Part shown: positions 1 to 8,839 of the stretch, in pieces
Layout of the letters: each line of letters begins with the position of its first letter
Numbering within the stretch: position 1 is the first letter of the stretch
DNA from: Vibrio anguillarum
GTDB taxonomy: Bacteria > Pseudomonadota > Gammaproteobacteria > Enterobacterales > Vibrionaceae
Assembly: GCF_001989995.2 (NCBI RefSeq)
Contig: NZ_JAHGUP010000042.1
Coordinates: 1-64,000 of the forward strand
Direction: 5' to 3'
DNA: 64,000 nt
Notes under the pieces: generated by a model
Seen by the model: the letters and a program-made list of their open reading frames with translations, nothing else
What the model was told of the DNA's origin: nothing
The model's database searches: none
Program-made: the position numbers and the translations under genes

Positions 1-281
1 GGAGAAGAGCCAATTTTTCTAATTCGAATAGTTTTTTATAACTCAGAAATAGAGTGAATAATCTAAATAATTTTGGGGCAGAAATGAGTTTGGCAACATC
101 GCCTCTGTTAGATTCCAAAATCAGCACAGAAAGCACTACCTCCATAAGAACTATGCTTTAGTTCAGTTCACCCTTACTACCGCAGATATTAACCATCAAG
201 ACAGATGTTACACTTTCAAGGATGCATAACAAACTATATTGTTCTCCGATAATCGCGTTAACCTCAGTTAAATAACGATAC
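1..281. other. Left-end non-coding stretch, nothing identified
   Basis: AT-rich sequence before the panC terminator. I find no open frame with a ribosome binding site, no tRNA-like fold and no repeat. A frame open from base 1 stops at about base 57 and could be the tail of a gene outside the window, but it is too short to assign. Confidence 0.4.
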
Positions 282-311
282 AAAAAAGGTCGCTCCTTAT
301 GGGCGACCTTT
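282..311 (-). terminator. Rho-independent terminator after panC
   Basis: A perfect 9-bp stem (285-293 with 303-311, AAAGGTCGC/GCGACCTTT) has an A-run on its left side at 282-287, which reads as a U-run on the minus-strand transcript. It lies about 57 bp beyond the panC stop codon and closes the panC-proximal end of the operon. Confidence 0.85.
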
Positions 312-367
312 GCAATATAGGGTTTTGAAGTGAAAATGAGTCATCACTTCATCACTTGAAATAGCAA

Positions 368-1249
368 TTACTCTTCTTCAGGGTCCGCTTTCGTTTCGGC
401 GCTAAATTCCAACACTTGGTTGTCGATTAAGCGTACTTTACCCAGAAATGCAGACACTAAGATCACCGCTTGTGTGGTCTCATTCGAGATCAGTTGCAGC
501 GTTTTGGCATCGCGAATAAACAACTCATCAGGTTGTAGCCCAGCAGCGCGCAATTGGTCACTGGCATCTTCAATGATCGACGCGTAATCGTCGCGGCCAC
601 CACGCAGTGCACTGCTTATCCAACGCATGGTGCGAGCAAGGACAGGTGCACGTTGGCGTTCATCTAACGTCAGCAGCCCGTTACGTGAACTCATCGCCAA
701 GCCATCCATTTCACGGACGGTAGGGACGCCGACAATCTCGATATCCATACAAAGATCGCTGATCATTTGACGGATCACCGCTAACTGTTGAAAATCTTTT
801 TCACCAAAACAGGCAACATTCGGCTGCACTATGTTGAACAGCTTAGCGACTATGGTTGCAACGCCACGGAAATGCCCTGGTCTTGATGCGCCTTCTAGCA
901 TATGAGAAAGCCCCGGTACTTCAACAAAGGTCTGTTTTTCTAATCCTTGCGGGTACATTATTTCTGGGGTTGGGGTAAAGACCAAATCAACCGCTTCCGC
1001 GTTGAGTTTACTTAAGTCTTCATCCAGTGTTCTCGGGTAGTTATTTAAGTCATCCGCGCGGTCAAATTGCATCGGGTTAACAAAAATACTGACCACGACC
1101 ACATTGCCCTCTTCACGTGCTTTACGCACTAGGGTTAAGTGGCCTTCATGTAAATTGCCCATGGTCGGTACAAAAGCGACTCGGCGGCCTTCACGCTTAT
1201 ACTGTTTGATCTGCTCGCGAAGAGCTGAAATGTCAGCAAAAGTTTGCAT
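368..1249 (-). CDS. panC: Pantothenate synthetase (pantoate--beta-alanine ligase)
   Basis: Joins pantoate and beta-alanine with ATP to make pantothenate, the coenzyme A precursor; cytoplasmic. The 293-residue protein has the usual family length. It shows the nucleotidyltransferase HIGH-type motif HEGH at residues 34-37 after PTMGN, the conserved GEKDFQQL segment in mid-protein and the AMSSRN (KMSKS-like) motif near residue 190. ATG start with AAGGAG six bases upstream. The panB stop lies 11 bp upstream, so the two steps of the pathway are cotranscribed, and a terminator follows. The C-terminus ends in an acidic DPEEE tail of no known meaning. Confidence 0.97.
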   Translation of the reverse strand: MQTFADISALREQIKQYKREGRRVAFVPTMGNLHEGHLTLVRKAREEGNVVVVSIFVNPMQFDRADDLNNYPRTLDEDLSKLNAEAVDLVFTPTPEIMYPQGLEKQTFVEVPGLSHMLEGASRPGHFRGVATIVAKLFNIVQPNVACFGEKDFQQLAVIRQMISDLCMDIEIVGVPTVREMDGLAMSSRNGLLTLDERQRAPVLARTMRWISSALRGGRDDYASIIEDASDQLRAAGLQPDELFIRDAKTLQLISNETTQAVILVSAFLGKVRLIDNQVLEFSAETKADPEEE

Positions 1250-1260
1250 GAATATCTCCT

Positions 1261-2055
1261 TTAGGCGATGGTATGAGCGTCATCAGGGAAAGCGGCACTT
1301 TCTACATCTGCGATGTATTTTGCGACGGCTTTACGCATATCCCCTGTTTCAGCAAGAAAGTTTTTCGAGAATTTTGGCATGTAATTCGCCGAAATTCCGA
1401 ACATATCGTGCATTACTAGAATTTGTCCATCGGTCACGTTACCTGCGCCAATGCCAATCACTGGCACATCAAGCACTTCGGTAATTCGCGCTGCTAGGCT
1501 GGCCGGTACACACTCTAATAACACAATTTGTGCGCCCGCTTCTTGGAGCGCCAACGCGTCTTTGACCATTCGGTCTGCTTTTTCTTGGTCGCGGCCTTGT
1601 ACTTTATAGCCACCAAAAATATTGACCGATTGTGGTGTTAAACCAAGGTGTGCGCAAACCGGAACCGCGCGTTCAGTCAGCATTTTCACCGTTTCTACCA
1701 GCCAATCACCACCTTCGATTTTGACCATATTTGCACCCGCTTGCATCAATTTAGCGGCGCTTTCACAGGCTTGTTGTGGTGTGGCATAGCTCATAAAAGG
1801 CATATCAGCCATCAATAAACAGTTAGGGCTACCAGCACGCACGCTGCGTGTGTGGTAGGCAATCTCTTCAACGGTGACGGGTAGGGTATCTGTGTGACCT
1901 TGTAGCACCATACCCAGAGAATCGCCCACTAATAATACAGGCATCTCTTGGCTTTCAAAAAGCTGAGCAAAGCTTGCGTCATACGCGGTGACGGTTGCAA
2001 ATTTACGACCTTGTTGTTTCCATTGGATCAGATCGTTTATGGTGATTTTTTTCAT
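1261..2055 (-). CDS. panB: 3-methyl-2-oxobutanoate hydroxymethyltransferase
   Basis: Transfers a hydroxymethyl group from methylene-tetrahydrofolate to ketoisovalerate, the first committed step to pantothenate. The 264-residue TIM-barrel protein carries VTAYDASFA and [10 protein letters not shown] (metal and substrate ligands) near residues 22-50 and the KIEGG and GIGAG motifs further on. Its ATG overlaps the folK stop in a TAATG arrangement, which predicts translational coupling. The folate gene folK next door suits an enzyme that consumes a folate cofactor. Acts in the cytoplasm; regulation is not visible beyond operon membership. Confidence 0.97.
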   Translation of the reverse strand: MKKITINDLIQWKQQGRKFATVTAYDASFAQLFESQEMPVLLVGDSLGMVLQGHTDTLPVTVEEIAYHTRSVRAGSPNCLLMADMPFMSYATPQQACESAAKLMQAGANMVKIEGGDWLVETVKMLTERAVPVCAHLGLTPQSVNIFGGYKVQGRDQEKADRMVKDALALQEAGAQIVLLECVPASLAARITEVLDVPVIGIGAGNVTDGQILVMHDMFGISANYMPKFSKNFLAETGDMRKAVAKYIADVESAAFPDDAHTIA

Positions 2056-2561
2056 TAAATGTCCTTACGAGGCGCTGGCGAGTGCCAAATACCGAGCCCG
2101 TTACGTTCGACGAGCGGTAACAGTTGATTGAGCTCAGTCCCATCAGGGAGTTGTAAACTTGGTGCAATTTCGGCGAGCGGATAGAGCACGAATTCACGTA
2201 CTTTCATTCCGTAGTGAGGAATGGTCAATCGCTCGGAATCGATCACCTCATTGCCGTAAAGAAGAATATCCAGATCGAGCGTTCTTGGCCCCCAACGTTC
2301 TTCTTTGCGAACTCGCCCTTGCTCTAACTCGATATTTTGGGTGCAATCGAGCAGCTCAAGTGGCGTTAAATCGGTTTCTATCGCAACCACCGCATTGATG
2401 TAATCGGGCTGGTTTTGTGGTCCCATCGGTGTACTACTGTACAAGGATGAGGCGCTTAAAAATCGAGAGTGTGGCAAGCATTTCAAGGCTTCAATGGCCT
2501 GCTTAGCTTGCGCGATTGGGTCGCCTAAATTACTGCCAACAGCAATATAAACGAGAATCAT
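2055..2561 (-). CDS. folK: Hydroxymethyl-dihydropterin pyrophosphokinase (HPPK)
   Basis: Transfers pyrophosphate from ATP to 6-hydroxymethyl-7,8-dihydropterin in folate biosynthesis. The 168-residue protein has the N-terminal GSNLGD motif at about residues 8-13 and the diagnostic HPPK signature [16 protein letters not shown] in the middle, with the DLD metal ligands. The start overlaps the pcnB stop (ATGA) and the stop overlaps the panB start, so it is translated as part of a tightly packed pcnB-folK-panB-panC unit. The pcnB-folK linkage is the same as in E. coli. Confidence 0.97.
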   Translation of the reverse strand: MILVYIAVGSNLGDPIAQAKQAIEALKCLPHSRFLSASSLYSSTPMGPQNQPDYINAVVAIETDLTPLELLDCTQNIELEQGRVRKEERWGPRTLDLDILLYGNEVIDSERLTIPHYGMKVREFVLYPLAEIAPSLQLPDGTELNQLLPLVERNGLGIWHSPAPRKDI

Positions 2562-3949
2562 GATTCTGGGCGGCTCTTTTTATTACGTGGGCTTCTGCGG
2601 CGGCGTACATTGGGTTTGTTACTTGCGCCACTTTCCAAATCATTTGCCATCGCTTGGCGCATATCCCGCCCGGCGCTTTCAAACGTTGTCCACCAGTCAG
2701 CCAGCTTCTTCGTCTCTCCGCCTTCGATCTCGCCACGCATTTGTAGAAAATCAAAACCCGCTCGGAATTTGTTGAGCTCCATAAGGCGGAAGGCGCGTTT
2801 CCCATTGCGACGTGGTAAGCGCAACTGCAATTGCCAAATTTCGCGAATTGTCGCGGTATGACGACGAGGTATGGCAAGGGTTTTCACCACTTGGTCAAGG
2901 ATGAGGTTACTCGCTTCCATGACGGCGTCGTAATAGGCGAAATTACGCTGCTGCATTAACGCATCAGCCAGTTTCACCGTCGGGTACCAGAACATGGCAG
3001 CAAACATGAAGGCTGGGTTGATGCGTTTACCTTCTTCAATACGCAGGTCGGTTGAATCTAAGACCAGATCCAACATCTGTTCTGTGTGCGAGTCGTAGTC
3101 TGGAGTGAACTCTTGAGCTATCACAGGGAACAACTGCTGGAACAGGTTGTACTCACGCATTAAGTGGTAGGTTTCTAAACCGTGGCCGGTTTGCAGCATC
3201 TTTAGCGATTCTTCGTACAAACGTGCCGCAGGAATATCTTGCAGTAAAGGAGCAAGATGTTCGATTGGGTCGGCAGTCTCTTCTTCGATATCGAAATCGA
3301 GCTTGGCCGCAAAACGAATCGCACGCAACATGCGCACTGGGTCTTCACGGTAGCGCGTTTCAGGATCGCCAATTAAGCGGATGAGCTTATCTTCTAAGTC
3401 GTCCATGCCGCCAGCATAATCATGAATGCTGTAATCACCGATGTTGTAATACATGGCGTTAATCGTGAAGTCCCGGCGTTCTGCATCTTCATCAATGGTG
3501 CCGTAGACGTTATCACGCAGCAGCATACCCGCTTCAGATTGTGCTGAGACGTTTTGGCTCGGCTCTTGATGGTGTCCACGGAAAGTCGCCACTTCTACCA
3601 CGTCGCGGCCAAACATGATGTGCGCTAAGCGAAAGCGACGGCCGATCAAGCGGCAGTTGCGAAACTGTTGGCGTATTTGCTCTGGTGTTGCATTAGTGGC
3701 GATATCAAAATCTTTTGGTGTCTCACCTAATAGTAGGTCGCGTACTCCACCACCGACTAAATAGGCGTCAAAACCTGCGCCATGAAGTCGGTATAGCACC
3801 TTGAGCGCATTATCGCTGATTTGCTTGCGCGAAATATTGTGTTCATCACGAGTGATAATATTTAGAGCTAAGTCTTGGTAAACGCGATTTTCGCGTGGTG
3901 TATAGTCGTTTTTATTCATGTGCATCTGGCAATAATTGGTTTTTGCCAA
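2558..3949 (-). CDS. pcnB: Poly(A) polymerase I
   Basis: Adds 3' poly(A) tails that promote RNA decay. The 463-residue protein has the class II nucleotidyltransferase head VGGGVRDLLLG and the catalytic DFDIAT Asp pair near residues 60-85, followed by the RRFRLAH and RRDFTINAM motifs of the CCA-adding/PcnB family, and a basic Arg/Lys-rich tail of the type that binds RNA. The start is uncertain. The longest frame begins at a TTG at 3949 with an SD-like AAGG directly abutting it; in-frame ATGs at 3925 and 3919 have no visible Shine-Dalgarno. E. coli pcnB is known for a deliberately weak start codon, so weak initiation may be conserved. Confidence 0.93.
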   Translation of the reverse strand: MAKTNYCQMHMNKNDYTPRENRVYQDLALNIITRDEHNISRKQISDNALKVLYRLHGAGFDAYLVGGGVRDLLLGETPKDFDIATNATPEQIRQQFRNCRLIGRRFRLAHIMFGRDVVEVATFRGHHQEPSQNVSAQSEAGMLLRDNVYGTIDEDAERRDFTINAMYYNIGDYSIHDYAGGMDDLEDKLIRLIGDPETRYREDPVRMLRAIRFAAKLDFDIEEETADPIEHLAPLLQDIPAARLYEESLKMLQTGHGLETYHLMREYNLFQQLFPVIAQEFTPDYDSHTEQMLDLVLDSTDLRIEEGKRINPAFMFAAMFWYPTVKLADALMQQRNFAYYDAVMEASNLILDQVVKTLAIPRRHTATIREIWQLQLRLPRRNGKRAFRLMELNKFRAGFDFLQMRGEIEGGETKKLADWWTTFESAGRDMRQAMANDLESGASNKPNVRRRRSPRNKKSRPES

Positions 3950-4026
3950 CCTTGCTTTTGTTATTTAAAGTGCCCGTTCGGGACGATTTTGCGGCTAATC
4001 ATAGCGTAAGGATAGCCTTTTGAGAA

Positions 4027-4896
4027 TCACGGTGTGATCTCGGTCTCCCGAGGGAGTTGTTCAACGTGCCAATTCTGACTGCCCCAAAAGATAATTTCAT
4101 CGATGGAAGCGTCGCTAATCTCTTGTTTTATCTCAAACCCTAAAAAGCGCATTGCCTTAAGCAAGGTAGGTTTAGGATTTTGAATATCAATGGCTGTGGC
4201 ATGATTCTGTTTGGATAATTTATTGCCATTACCATCCATCGCGAGCGGCAGGTGAAGGTAGCTTACCGGAGTTTTATGTAAGCAATGATACAAGCTGATT
4301 TGTCGTCCTGTTGGTTCAATTAAATCGGCTCCCCGCACCACTTCCGTCACTCCTTGATCGATATCATCGAGCACTACGGCAAGATTATAAGCAAATAAAC
4401 CGTCACGTCGCTTAATGATGAAGTCTTCCTGTGCTAATGCTTTAGGAATGTGAATTTCGCCATGTTTTTGGTCGAAAAATGACTCTACCGGTGTATCAAC
4501 ACGCAACCTAACCGCGCAATCTTCGGTTAATGTTGGTTTTTTATAGCGGCATGTACCGGGATAAAAGCCACCCATCTGTTTAATTTGTTTACGCGTGCAA
4601 TCACAATAATAGGCTTGCCCTGATTCAAGCCAAGCCTCAATTTGATCTTGGTATAAAGTGTGGCGCTGGCTTTGATAAACCACCTCGCCATCCCAATGCA
4701 AACCATAGGCTTCAATGGCTTGAAGTATCAGGGTGGAGGCTCCTGGCATTTCCCTTGGCGGATCTAAATCTTCGATGCGAACCAACCACTTACCTTGCTG
4801 TGATTTTGCTTGAAAGTAGCTGCCAAGTGCAGCGATCAAAGAACCAAAATGAAGTGGGCCTGAAGGTGATGGGGCAAATCGGCCAATATCGTGCAT
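4027..4896 (-). CDS. gluQ: Glutamyl-Q tRNA(Asp) synthetase
   Basis: A truncated glutamyl-tRNA synthetase paralogue that attaches glutamate to queuosine at the wobble base of tRNA-Asp rather than to a tRNA end. The 289-residue protein has the class I start RFAPSPSGPLHFGSL (HIGH-like HFGS), a zinc-binding cluster built on CDC followed by a Tyr and CRYK, and a KLSKQNH (KMSKS-like) motif. It lacks the C-terminal anticodon-binding domain of full GluRS. It follows dksA across a strong terminator, as in enteric bacteria, where it depends on read-through from dksA. pcnB begins 77 bp downstream. Confidence 0.95.
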   Translation of the reverse strand: MHDIGRFAPSPSGPLHFGSLIAALGSYFQAKSQQGKWLVRIEDLDPPREMPGASTLILQAIEAYGLHWDGEVVYQSQRHTLYQDQIEAWLESGQAYYCDCTRKQIKQMGGFYPGTCRYKKPTLTEDCAVRLRVDTPVESFFDQKHGEIHIPKALAQEDFIIKRRDGLFAYNLAVVLDDIDQGVTEVVRGADLIEPTGRQISLYHCLHKTPVSYLHLPLAMDGNGNKLSKQNHATAIDIQNPKPTLLKAMRFLGFEIKQEISDASIDEIIFWGSQNWHVEQLPRETEITP

Positions 4897-4941
4897 TGCG
4901 ATTCATCCAAGTTACAAGTTATTTGGGTATCGAGTGAAAAC

Positions 4942-4968
4942 AAAAAGGGAGCTCTAGCTCCCTTTTTT
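4942..4968 (-). terminator. Terminator between dksA and gluQ
   Basis: Near-perfect stem (4943-4953 with 4956-4966, core GGGAGC/GCTCCC) flanked by A- and T-runs, so it can work in both directions. On the minus strand it stands between the dksA stop and the gluQ start, reducing transcription into the gluQ-pcnB-folK-panBC genes. Confidence 0.85.
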
Positions 4969-4988
4969 AACACAAACAAAAGGTAAGA

Positions 4989-5435
4989 TTAACCTTGCAT
5001 CTGTTTTTCTTTAAGTTCGGCTAGCGTTTTGCAGTCAATGCAAAGGTCCGCTGTTGGTCGAGCTTCTAAGCGACGAACGCCGATTTCCACGCCACAAGAT
5101 TCACAAAAACCAAAATCATCTTCTTCAATTTTGCTTAATGTTTTTTCAATTTTCTTGATCAAGCGACGTTCACGGTCACGGTTACGCAATTCCAAGCTGA
5201 ATTCTTCTTCTTGAGAAGCGCGATCAACGGGATCGGGAAAGTTTGCGGCTTCATCTTGCATATGGTGAACGGTACGCTCAACTTCTTCACGAAGTTGGTT
5301 GCGCCAAGCACTTAAAATTTTTGTAAAGTGAGCTATTTGCTCAGGTGACATATACTCTTCACCTGGCTTTTCCTGATACGGCTCAACACCTGCAATGGCT
5401 AGGATGCCTATCGCTTTTTTCTTTAATTCCGGCAT
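4989..5435 (-). CDS. dksA: RNA polymerase-binding transcription factor DksA
   Basis: Binds the RNA polymerase secondary channel and, with ppGpp, represses rRNA promoters and activates amino-acid promoters. The 148 residues are very close to E. coli DksA: an N-terminal coiled-coil hairpin whose tip carries DPVDRAS with the key Asp71 and Ala73, and a four-cysteine zinc finger (Cys111, Cys114, Cys132, Cys135). ATG start with AGGAG a short distance upstream. It is the first gene of a long minus-strand run, but a terminator directly after it means most transcripts carry dksA alone. Confidence 0.98.
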   Translation of the reverse strand: MPELKKKAIGILAIAGVEPYQEKPGEEYMSPEQIAHFTKILSAWRNQLREEVERTVHHMQDEAANFPDPVDRASQEEEFSLELRNRDRERRLIKKIEKTLSKIEEDDFGFCESCGVEIGVRRLEARPTADLCIDCKTLAELKEKQMQG

Positions 5436-5492
5436 GCAGCATCTCCTACTAACACCTAGTCAACTGCGCGAGCAGCTAATTTTAGGCGGGTA

Positions 5493-5521
5493 TCTATAGC
5501 AAAAAGATCTATAGGAGGCAA
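5493..5521 (-). promoter_or_regulatory. Candidate sigma70 promoter of dksA
   Basis: Reading the minus strand, TTGCCT (5521-5516) and TATAGA (5498-5493) are separated by 17 bp, about 60 bp upstream of the dksA start. Each hexamer matches consensus at four positions. Assigned by eye. Confidence 0.4.
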
Positions 5522-5574
5522 ACACTCAATCGTAAACTTATTGTCAATGTGAAGGCGCCATCAATTTTTTGTCA

Positions 5575-6315
5575 CTAATGGGCGAATTCTACAGTGTTAA
5601 CGAGCTTGATTTCATTCCTTGAAAGTACAGCCTTGTAGCACAGTACTTCCACCCCTTCTTTTTGCGCTTGTTTCAATAATAGTGAATAGTTTGCGTCTAT
5701 ATGGAGTGCAGGCGAGACTTTTTCAATCCCTGAATGCAAAACAGCAAACAAAAGTACTGCTCTGCTTCCACTTTTTGCCATTTCCGTTAATTCACGCAAA
5801 TGCTTTTGTCCACGCGTTGTAACGGCATCGGGGAAATAACCTTGTCCTGAATTGCAGGCGATATCGTCGTGTGGAGAGTAACGCTCATCCAATAAGGTGA
5901 CGCTTTTCACTTCTATATAGCACGTCGGTTTAGAGGGTGATTTGAGCAAGATATCAATTCGGCTATTTTCTTGGCCGTAGCGCACTTCAGTTTGTAATTG
6001 CTCATATCCTTGCAGCTCTTTGATGATGCCGTTTTGAATCGCTTCTACTGCCAGCGTATTCGCCCGAGCCGTGTTGACGCAAATGCAGTGGCCTTGCTGG
6101 GTTTCAGTCAGCTCCCAACTGTGTGGGTATTTACGTTTAGGGTTGTCTGAGGTGGAGAACCAGACACGATTACCCGCCTCGGCGCAGCCCGTCATCGCGC
6201 CAGTATTGGCGCAGTGAATAGTCTCTTGCTGACCATCGGCAAACTCAATGTCGGCCAAAAAACGCTTGTAGCGTTTGAGTAAGGTCGCGGATCGAAGTGG
6301 AGGATTGAACTGCAT
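5575..6315 (-). CDS. sfsA: DNA-binding protein SfsA (sugar fermentation stimulation)
   Basis: The 246 residues match the SfsA family over the whole length: N-terminal OB-like part with [11 protein letters not shown] and [10 protein letters not shown], then a nuclease-like fold with RIDILLK, the IEVKSVTL motif and [24 protein letters not shown]. coli SfsA was described as a maltose-gene stimulator that binds DNA; the conserved D..EVK residues resemble a PD-(D/E)XK nuclease core, and its real biochemical job is unclear. It is divergent from hrpB with 55 bp between the starts. The sfsA-dksA neighbourhood is the same as in E. coli. Confidence 0.93.
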   Translation of the reverse strand: MQFNPPLRSATLLKRYKRFLADIEFADGQQETIHCANTGAMTGCAEAGNRVWFSTSDNPKRKYPHSWELTETQQGHCICVNTARANTLAVEAIQNGIIKELQGYEQLQTEVRYGQENSRIDILLKSPSKPTCYIEVKSVTLLDERYSPHDDIACNSGQGYFPDAVTTRGQKHLRELTEMAKSGSRAVLLFAVLHSGIEKVSPALHIDANYSLLLKQAQKEGVEVLCYKAVLSRNEIKLVNTVEFAH

Positions 6316-6370
6316 TTATCTACTGTTTTTATGTACAATGTTGCCGCCATTTAACCATAAGGATTGCACA

Positions 6371-8839
6371 TTGTCACAATTGCCCATTCAAGCTGTGATG
6401 CCCGAGCTGCTGGCGGGAGTACAAGCTCACCCACAGATGATTGTCAAAGCCGCTCCCGGCGCGGGTAAGTCGACCCATTTCCCGTTACAGCTATTAAAAG
6501 CGCAATTATTCACGGGTAAGATCATCATGCTTGAACCGCGTCGTTTGGCGGCGCGCAGTATTGCTTGCTATTTAGCACAGCAATTAGGTGAGAGTGTTGG
6601 GCAAACCGTCGGCTATCGTATGCGTGGTGAGAGTAAAGTCAGCGCAGCGACGCAGCTTGAAATTGTGACAGAAGGGATCATGACACGTATGATTCAAACC
6701 GATCCTGAGCTAAGCGGCATCGATCTCTTGATCTTCGATGAGTATCACGAGCGAAGTATTCACGCGGATACGGCTCTCGCATTAAGTTTGGAAGTGCAAT
6801 CAGCGCTGCGAGAAGATCTTAAAATCGTCGTAATGTCGGCAACCTTAGATCAATTGGCATTACAGTCATTATTACCCCAAGCGCTTTATGTGCAATCTGA
6901 AGGTCGTGCTTATCCAGTTGAAGTGCGCTATGCACCGCTGCGAGCCAATGATTATCTTGTGCCGACGATGAGCAAACAGATTGAAGGCTTGATGCGAGCT
7001 GAAAGTGGCTCTCTGCTGGCTTTTTTACCTGGCGTTTCAGCCATTAAACAGCTTGAACAGCAGCTCGCACACTTAGCCGATGAGTTTGATATTTGTCCTT
7101 TATACGGGCAGTTGAGTCTACAAGCGCAGCAAAAAGCGATTGCGCCTGCAGTAGCAGGCAAACGTAAAATTGTGCTAGCGACTAATATTGCCGAAACATC
7201 GCTGACCATTGAAGGGATACGCTTAGTGGTGGATGCGGGGCTAGAGCGGATAGCGAAGTTTGATCTTAAAACGGGCATCACTCGTTTAGATCAAGTGAAA
7301 ATTGCCCAGTCATCGGCGCAGCAACGTACGGGGCGCGCTGGACGCCTAGAACCCGGCATCTGTTTGCGCCTTTACAGCGAAGCACAATATAAGCAGCAAC
7401 CCAATGTACCGAGCGCGGAAATATTGCACAGTGACTTAGCGCCTTTGGCGATGGAGCTTGCGCAGTGGGGTGTGGTGTCGGTTAACGATTTGCCTTGGCT
7501 AGATACTCCACCAGCAGCAGCGATGCAGCAAGCTTGGAGTCTATTGCATACGCTTGGTTTGATGGACAGCAAACAGCAGCTCAGCGCATTGGGTAAAAAA
7601 GCGCAGTCACTTGGTGTGGAACCAAGGCTAGTGAGTATGCTGCTCAAAGCCCATGAAACGAGTGATTCAATGCTAAATACGGCGCTCGCTGTGACCGCTT
7701 TATTGGAAGAGCCTGAGCGTAATGTGCTGGATTTACAACATAGCTTAATGCGTTGGCAGCAAGCGACTCACCCTAAAACACAAAACCTACATCAGCGTGC
7801 CACGACGCTTTCGCGCACACTTGGTGGCCAATTTCAGCTAAAAAAAGTGGATGAATCATTGCTGGCGTTAGTGCTGAGTTTGGCTTTTCCCGATCGCATT
7901 GCTCAGCGCCGCAGCGAGTCGCAACGGGGGCAGTTTTTATTGGCGAATGGTCACGGCGCGCAAATGCGTGACGATGAACGCCTCGCCGGCGCGCACTATT
8001 TAGTGGTGGTGGATTTAATGCGCAGCGGCTCACAAGCGAGCCAAATCTTTGTTGCGACAGAGTTGGATATGGATGCACTGCAAGCCCATTTCCCAGAGCT
8101 ATTTAGTACGCAAGAACGAGTCGATTGGGATGAGAAAGCGGGGAAACTGTGCGCGGAAAGGCTAACCCTGTGCGGTAAATTGGTCATTGAGCGTGAAGCG
8201 CTGCCAGAGCCTGCTCATGAAAAAATGACGCAAGCTTTGCTCAATTATGTTCGTCGCAAGGGGCTATCGGTATTACAGTGGAGCGAAGCGGCGAGCGCTT
8301 TATTAACGCGCATACGTTGCGCTGCGCAATGGCTACCGGAAGCGGCGTGGCCTGCTGTCGAGGAACAAGCGCTGCTTGATGATCTTGAAATTTGGTTAGC
8401 CCCCTATTTAGTCGGAGTAAAATCGGTCAAAGCGTTAGCGAAAGTACCGCTTTTTGATGCGCTCAATGCTTATTTAGGTTGGCCATTAAACCAAGAGATT
8501 GATCGCTGGCTTCCAACTCACCACCCGCTACCCACAGGCAATCGAGCCGCCATTCGCTATCAACTGGGCGCGGAGCCGATGTTGTCGGTTCGTATGCAGG
8601 AGATGTTTGGCGAGCAAGATTCCCCCACCATCGCTCAAGGGCGAAAAAAAGTGGTGATGGAACTGCTCTCACCTGCGCAGCGGCCTTTGCAAGTAACTCA
8701 AGATCTCGCCGGTTTCTGGCAGGGTGCTTATAAAGAAGTACAAAAAGAGATGAAAGGGCGTTACCCAAAACACGTTTGGCCTGATGATCCTGCCAACCAC
8801 ATAGCGACGACGAAAACTAAGCGGCAATTAGCACAATGA
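6371..8839 (+). CDS. hrpB: ATP-dependent RNA helicase HrpB (DEAH type)
   Basis: DExH-box helicase of about 822 residues, of unknown physiological role in most bacteria. Motifs: Walker A APGAGKST at residues 28-35, EPRRLAAR (Ia), DEYH at 123-126, MSATLD (III), ATNIAETSLTI (V) and QRTGRAGR (VI), then the HrpB-specific C-terminal region. I start it at the TTG at 6371, which has AAGGA seven bases upstream and gives MSQLPIQAVMPELL, aligning with the E. coli N-terminus. The longer frame from 6275 would overlap sfsA and add residues with no family counterpart. The stop overlaps the mrcB start (ATGA). Confidence 0.93.
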   Translation: MSQLPIQAVMPELLAGVQAHPQMIVKAAPGAGKSTHFPLQLLKAQLFTGKIIMLEPRRLAARSIACYLAQQLGESVGQTVGYRMRGESKVSAATQLEIVTEGIMTRMIQTDPELSGIDLLIFDEYHERSIHADTALALSLEVQSALREDLKIVVMSATLDQLALQSLLPQALYVQSEGRAYPVEVRYAPLRANDYLVPTMSKQIEGLMRAESGSLLAFLPGVSAIKQLEQQLAHLADEFDICPLYGQLSLQAQQKAIAPAVAGKRKIVLATNIAETSLTIEGIRLVVDAGLERIAKFDLKTGITRLDQVKIAQSSAQQRTGRAGRLEPGICLRLYSEAQYKQQPNVPSAEILHSDLAPLAMELAQWGVVSVNDLPWLDTPPAAAMQQAWSLLHTLGLMDSKQQLSALGKKAQSLGVEPRLVSMLLKAHETSDSMLNTALAVTALLEEPERNVLDLQHSLMRWQQATHPKTQNLHQRATTLSRTLGGQFQLKKVDESLLALVLSLAFPDRIAQRRSESQRGQFLLANGHGAQMRDDERLAGAHYLVVVDLMRSGSQASQIFVATELDMDALQAHFPELFSTQERVDWDEKAGKLCAERLTLCGKLVIEREALPEPAHEKMTQALLNYVRRKGLSVLQWSEAASALLTRIRCAAQWLPEAAWPAVEEQALLDDLEIWLAPYLVGVKSVKALAKVPLFDALNAYLGWPLNQEIDRWLPTHHPLPTGNRAAIRYQLGAEPMLSVRMQEMFGEQDSPTIAQGRKKVVMELLSPAQRPLQVTQDLAGFWQGAYKEVQKEMKGRYPKHVWPDDPANHIATTKTKRQLAQ

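Noticed and set aside
1104..1484. 126-codon plus-strand ORF across panC and panB
   Set aside because: Shadow of two well-supported genes, with no ribosome site and an Arg/Cys-rich composition typical of antisense frames.
6275..6370. Upstream extension of hrpB
   Set aside because: It would overlap sfsA, lacks a ribosome site and adds residues with no counterpart; the TTG at 6371 has a good Shine-Dalgarno.
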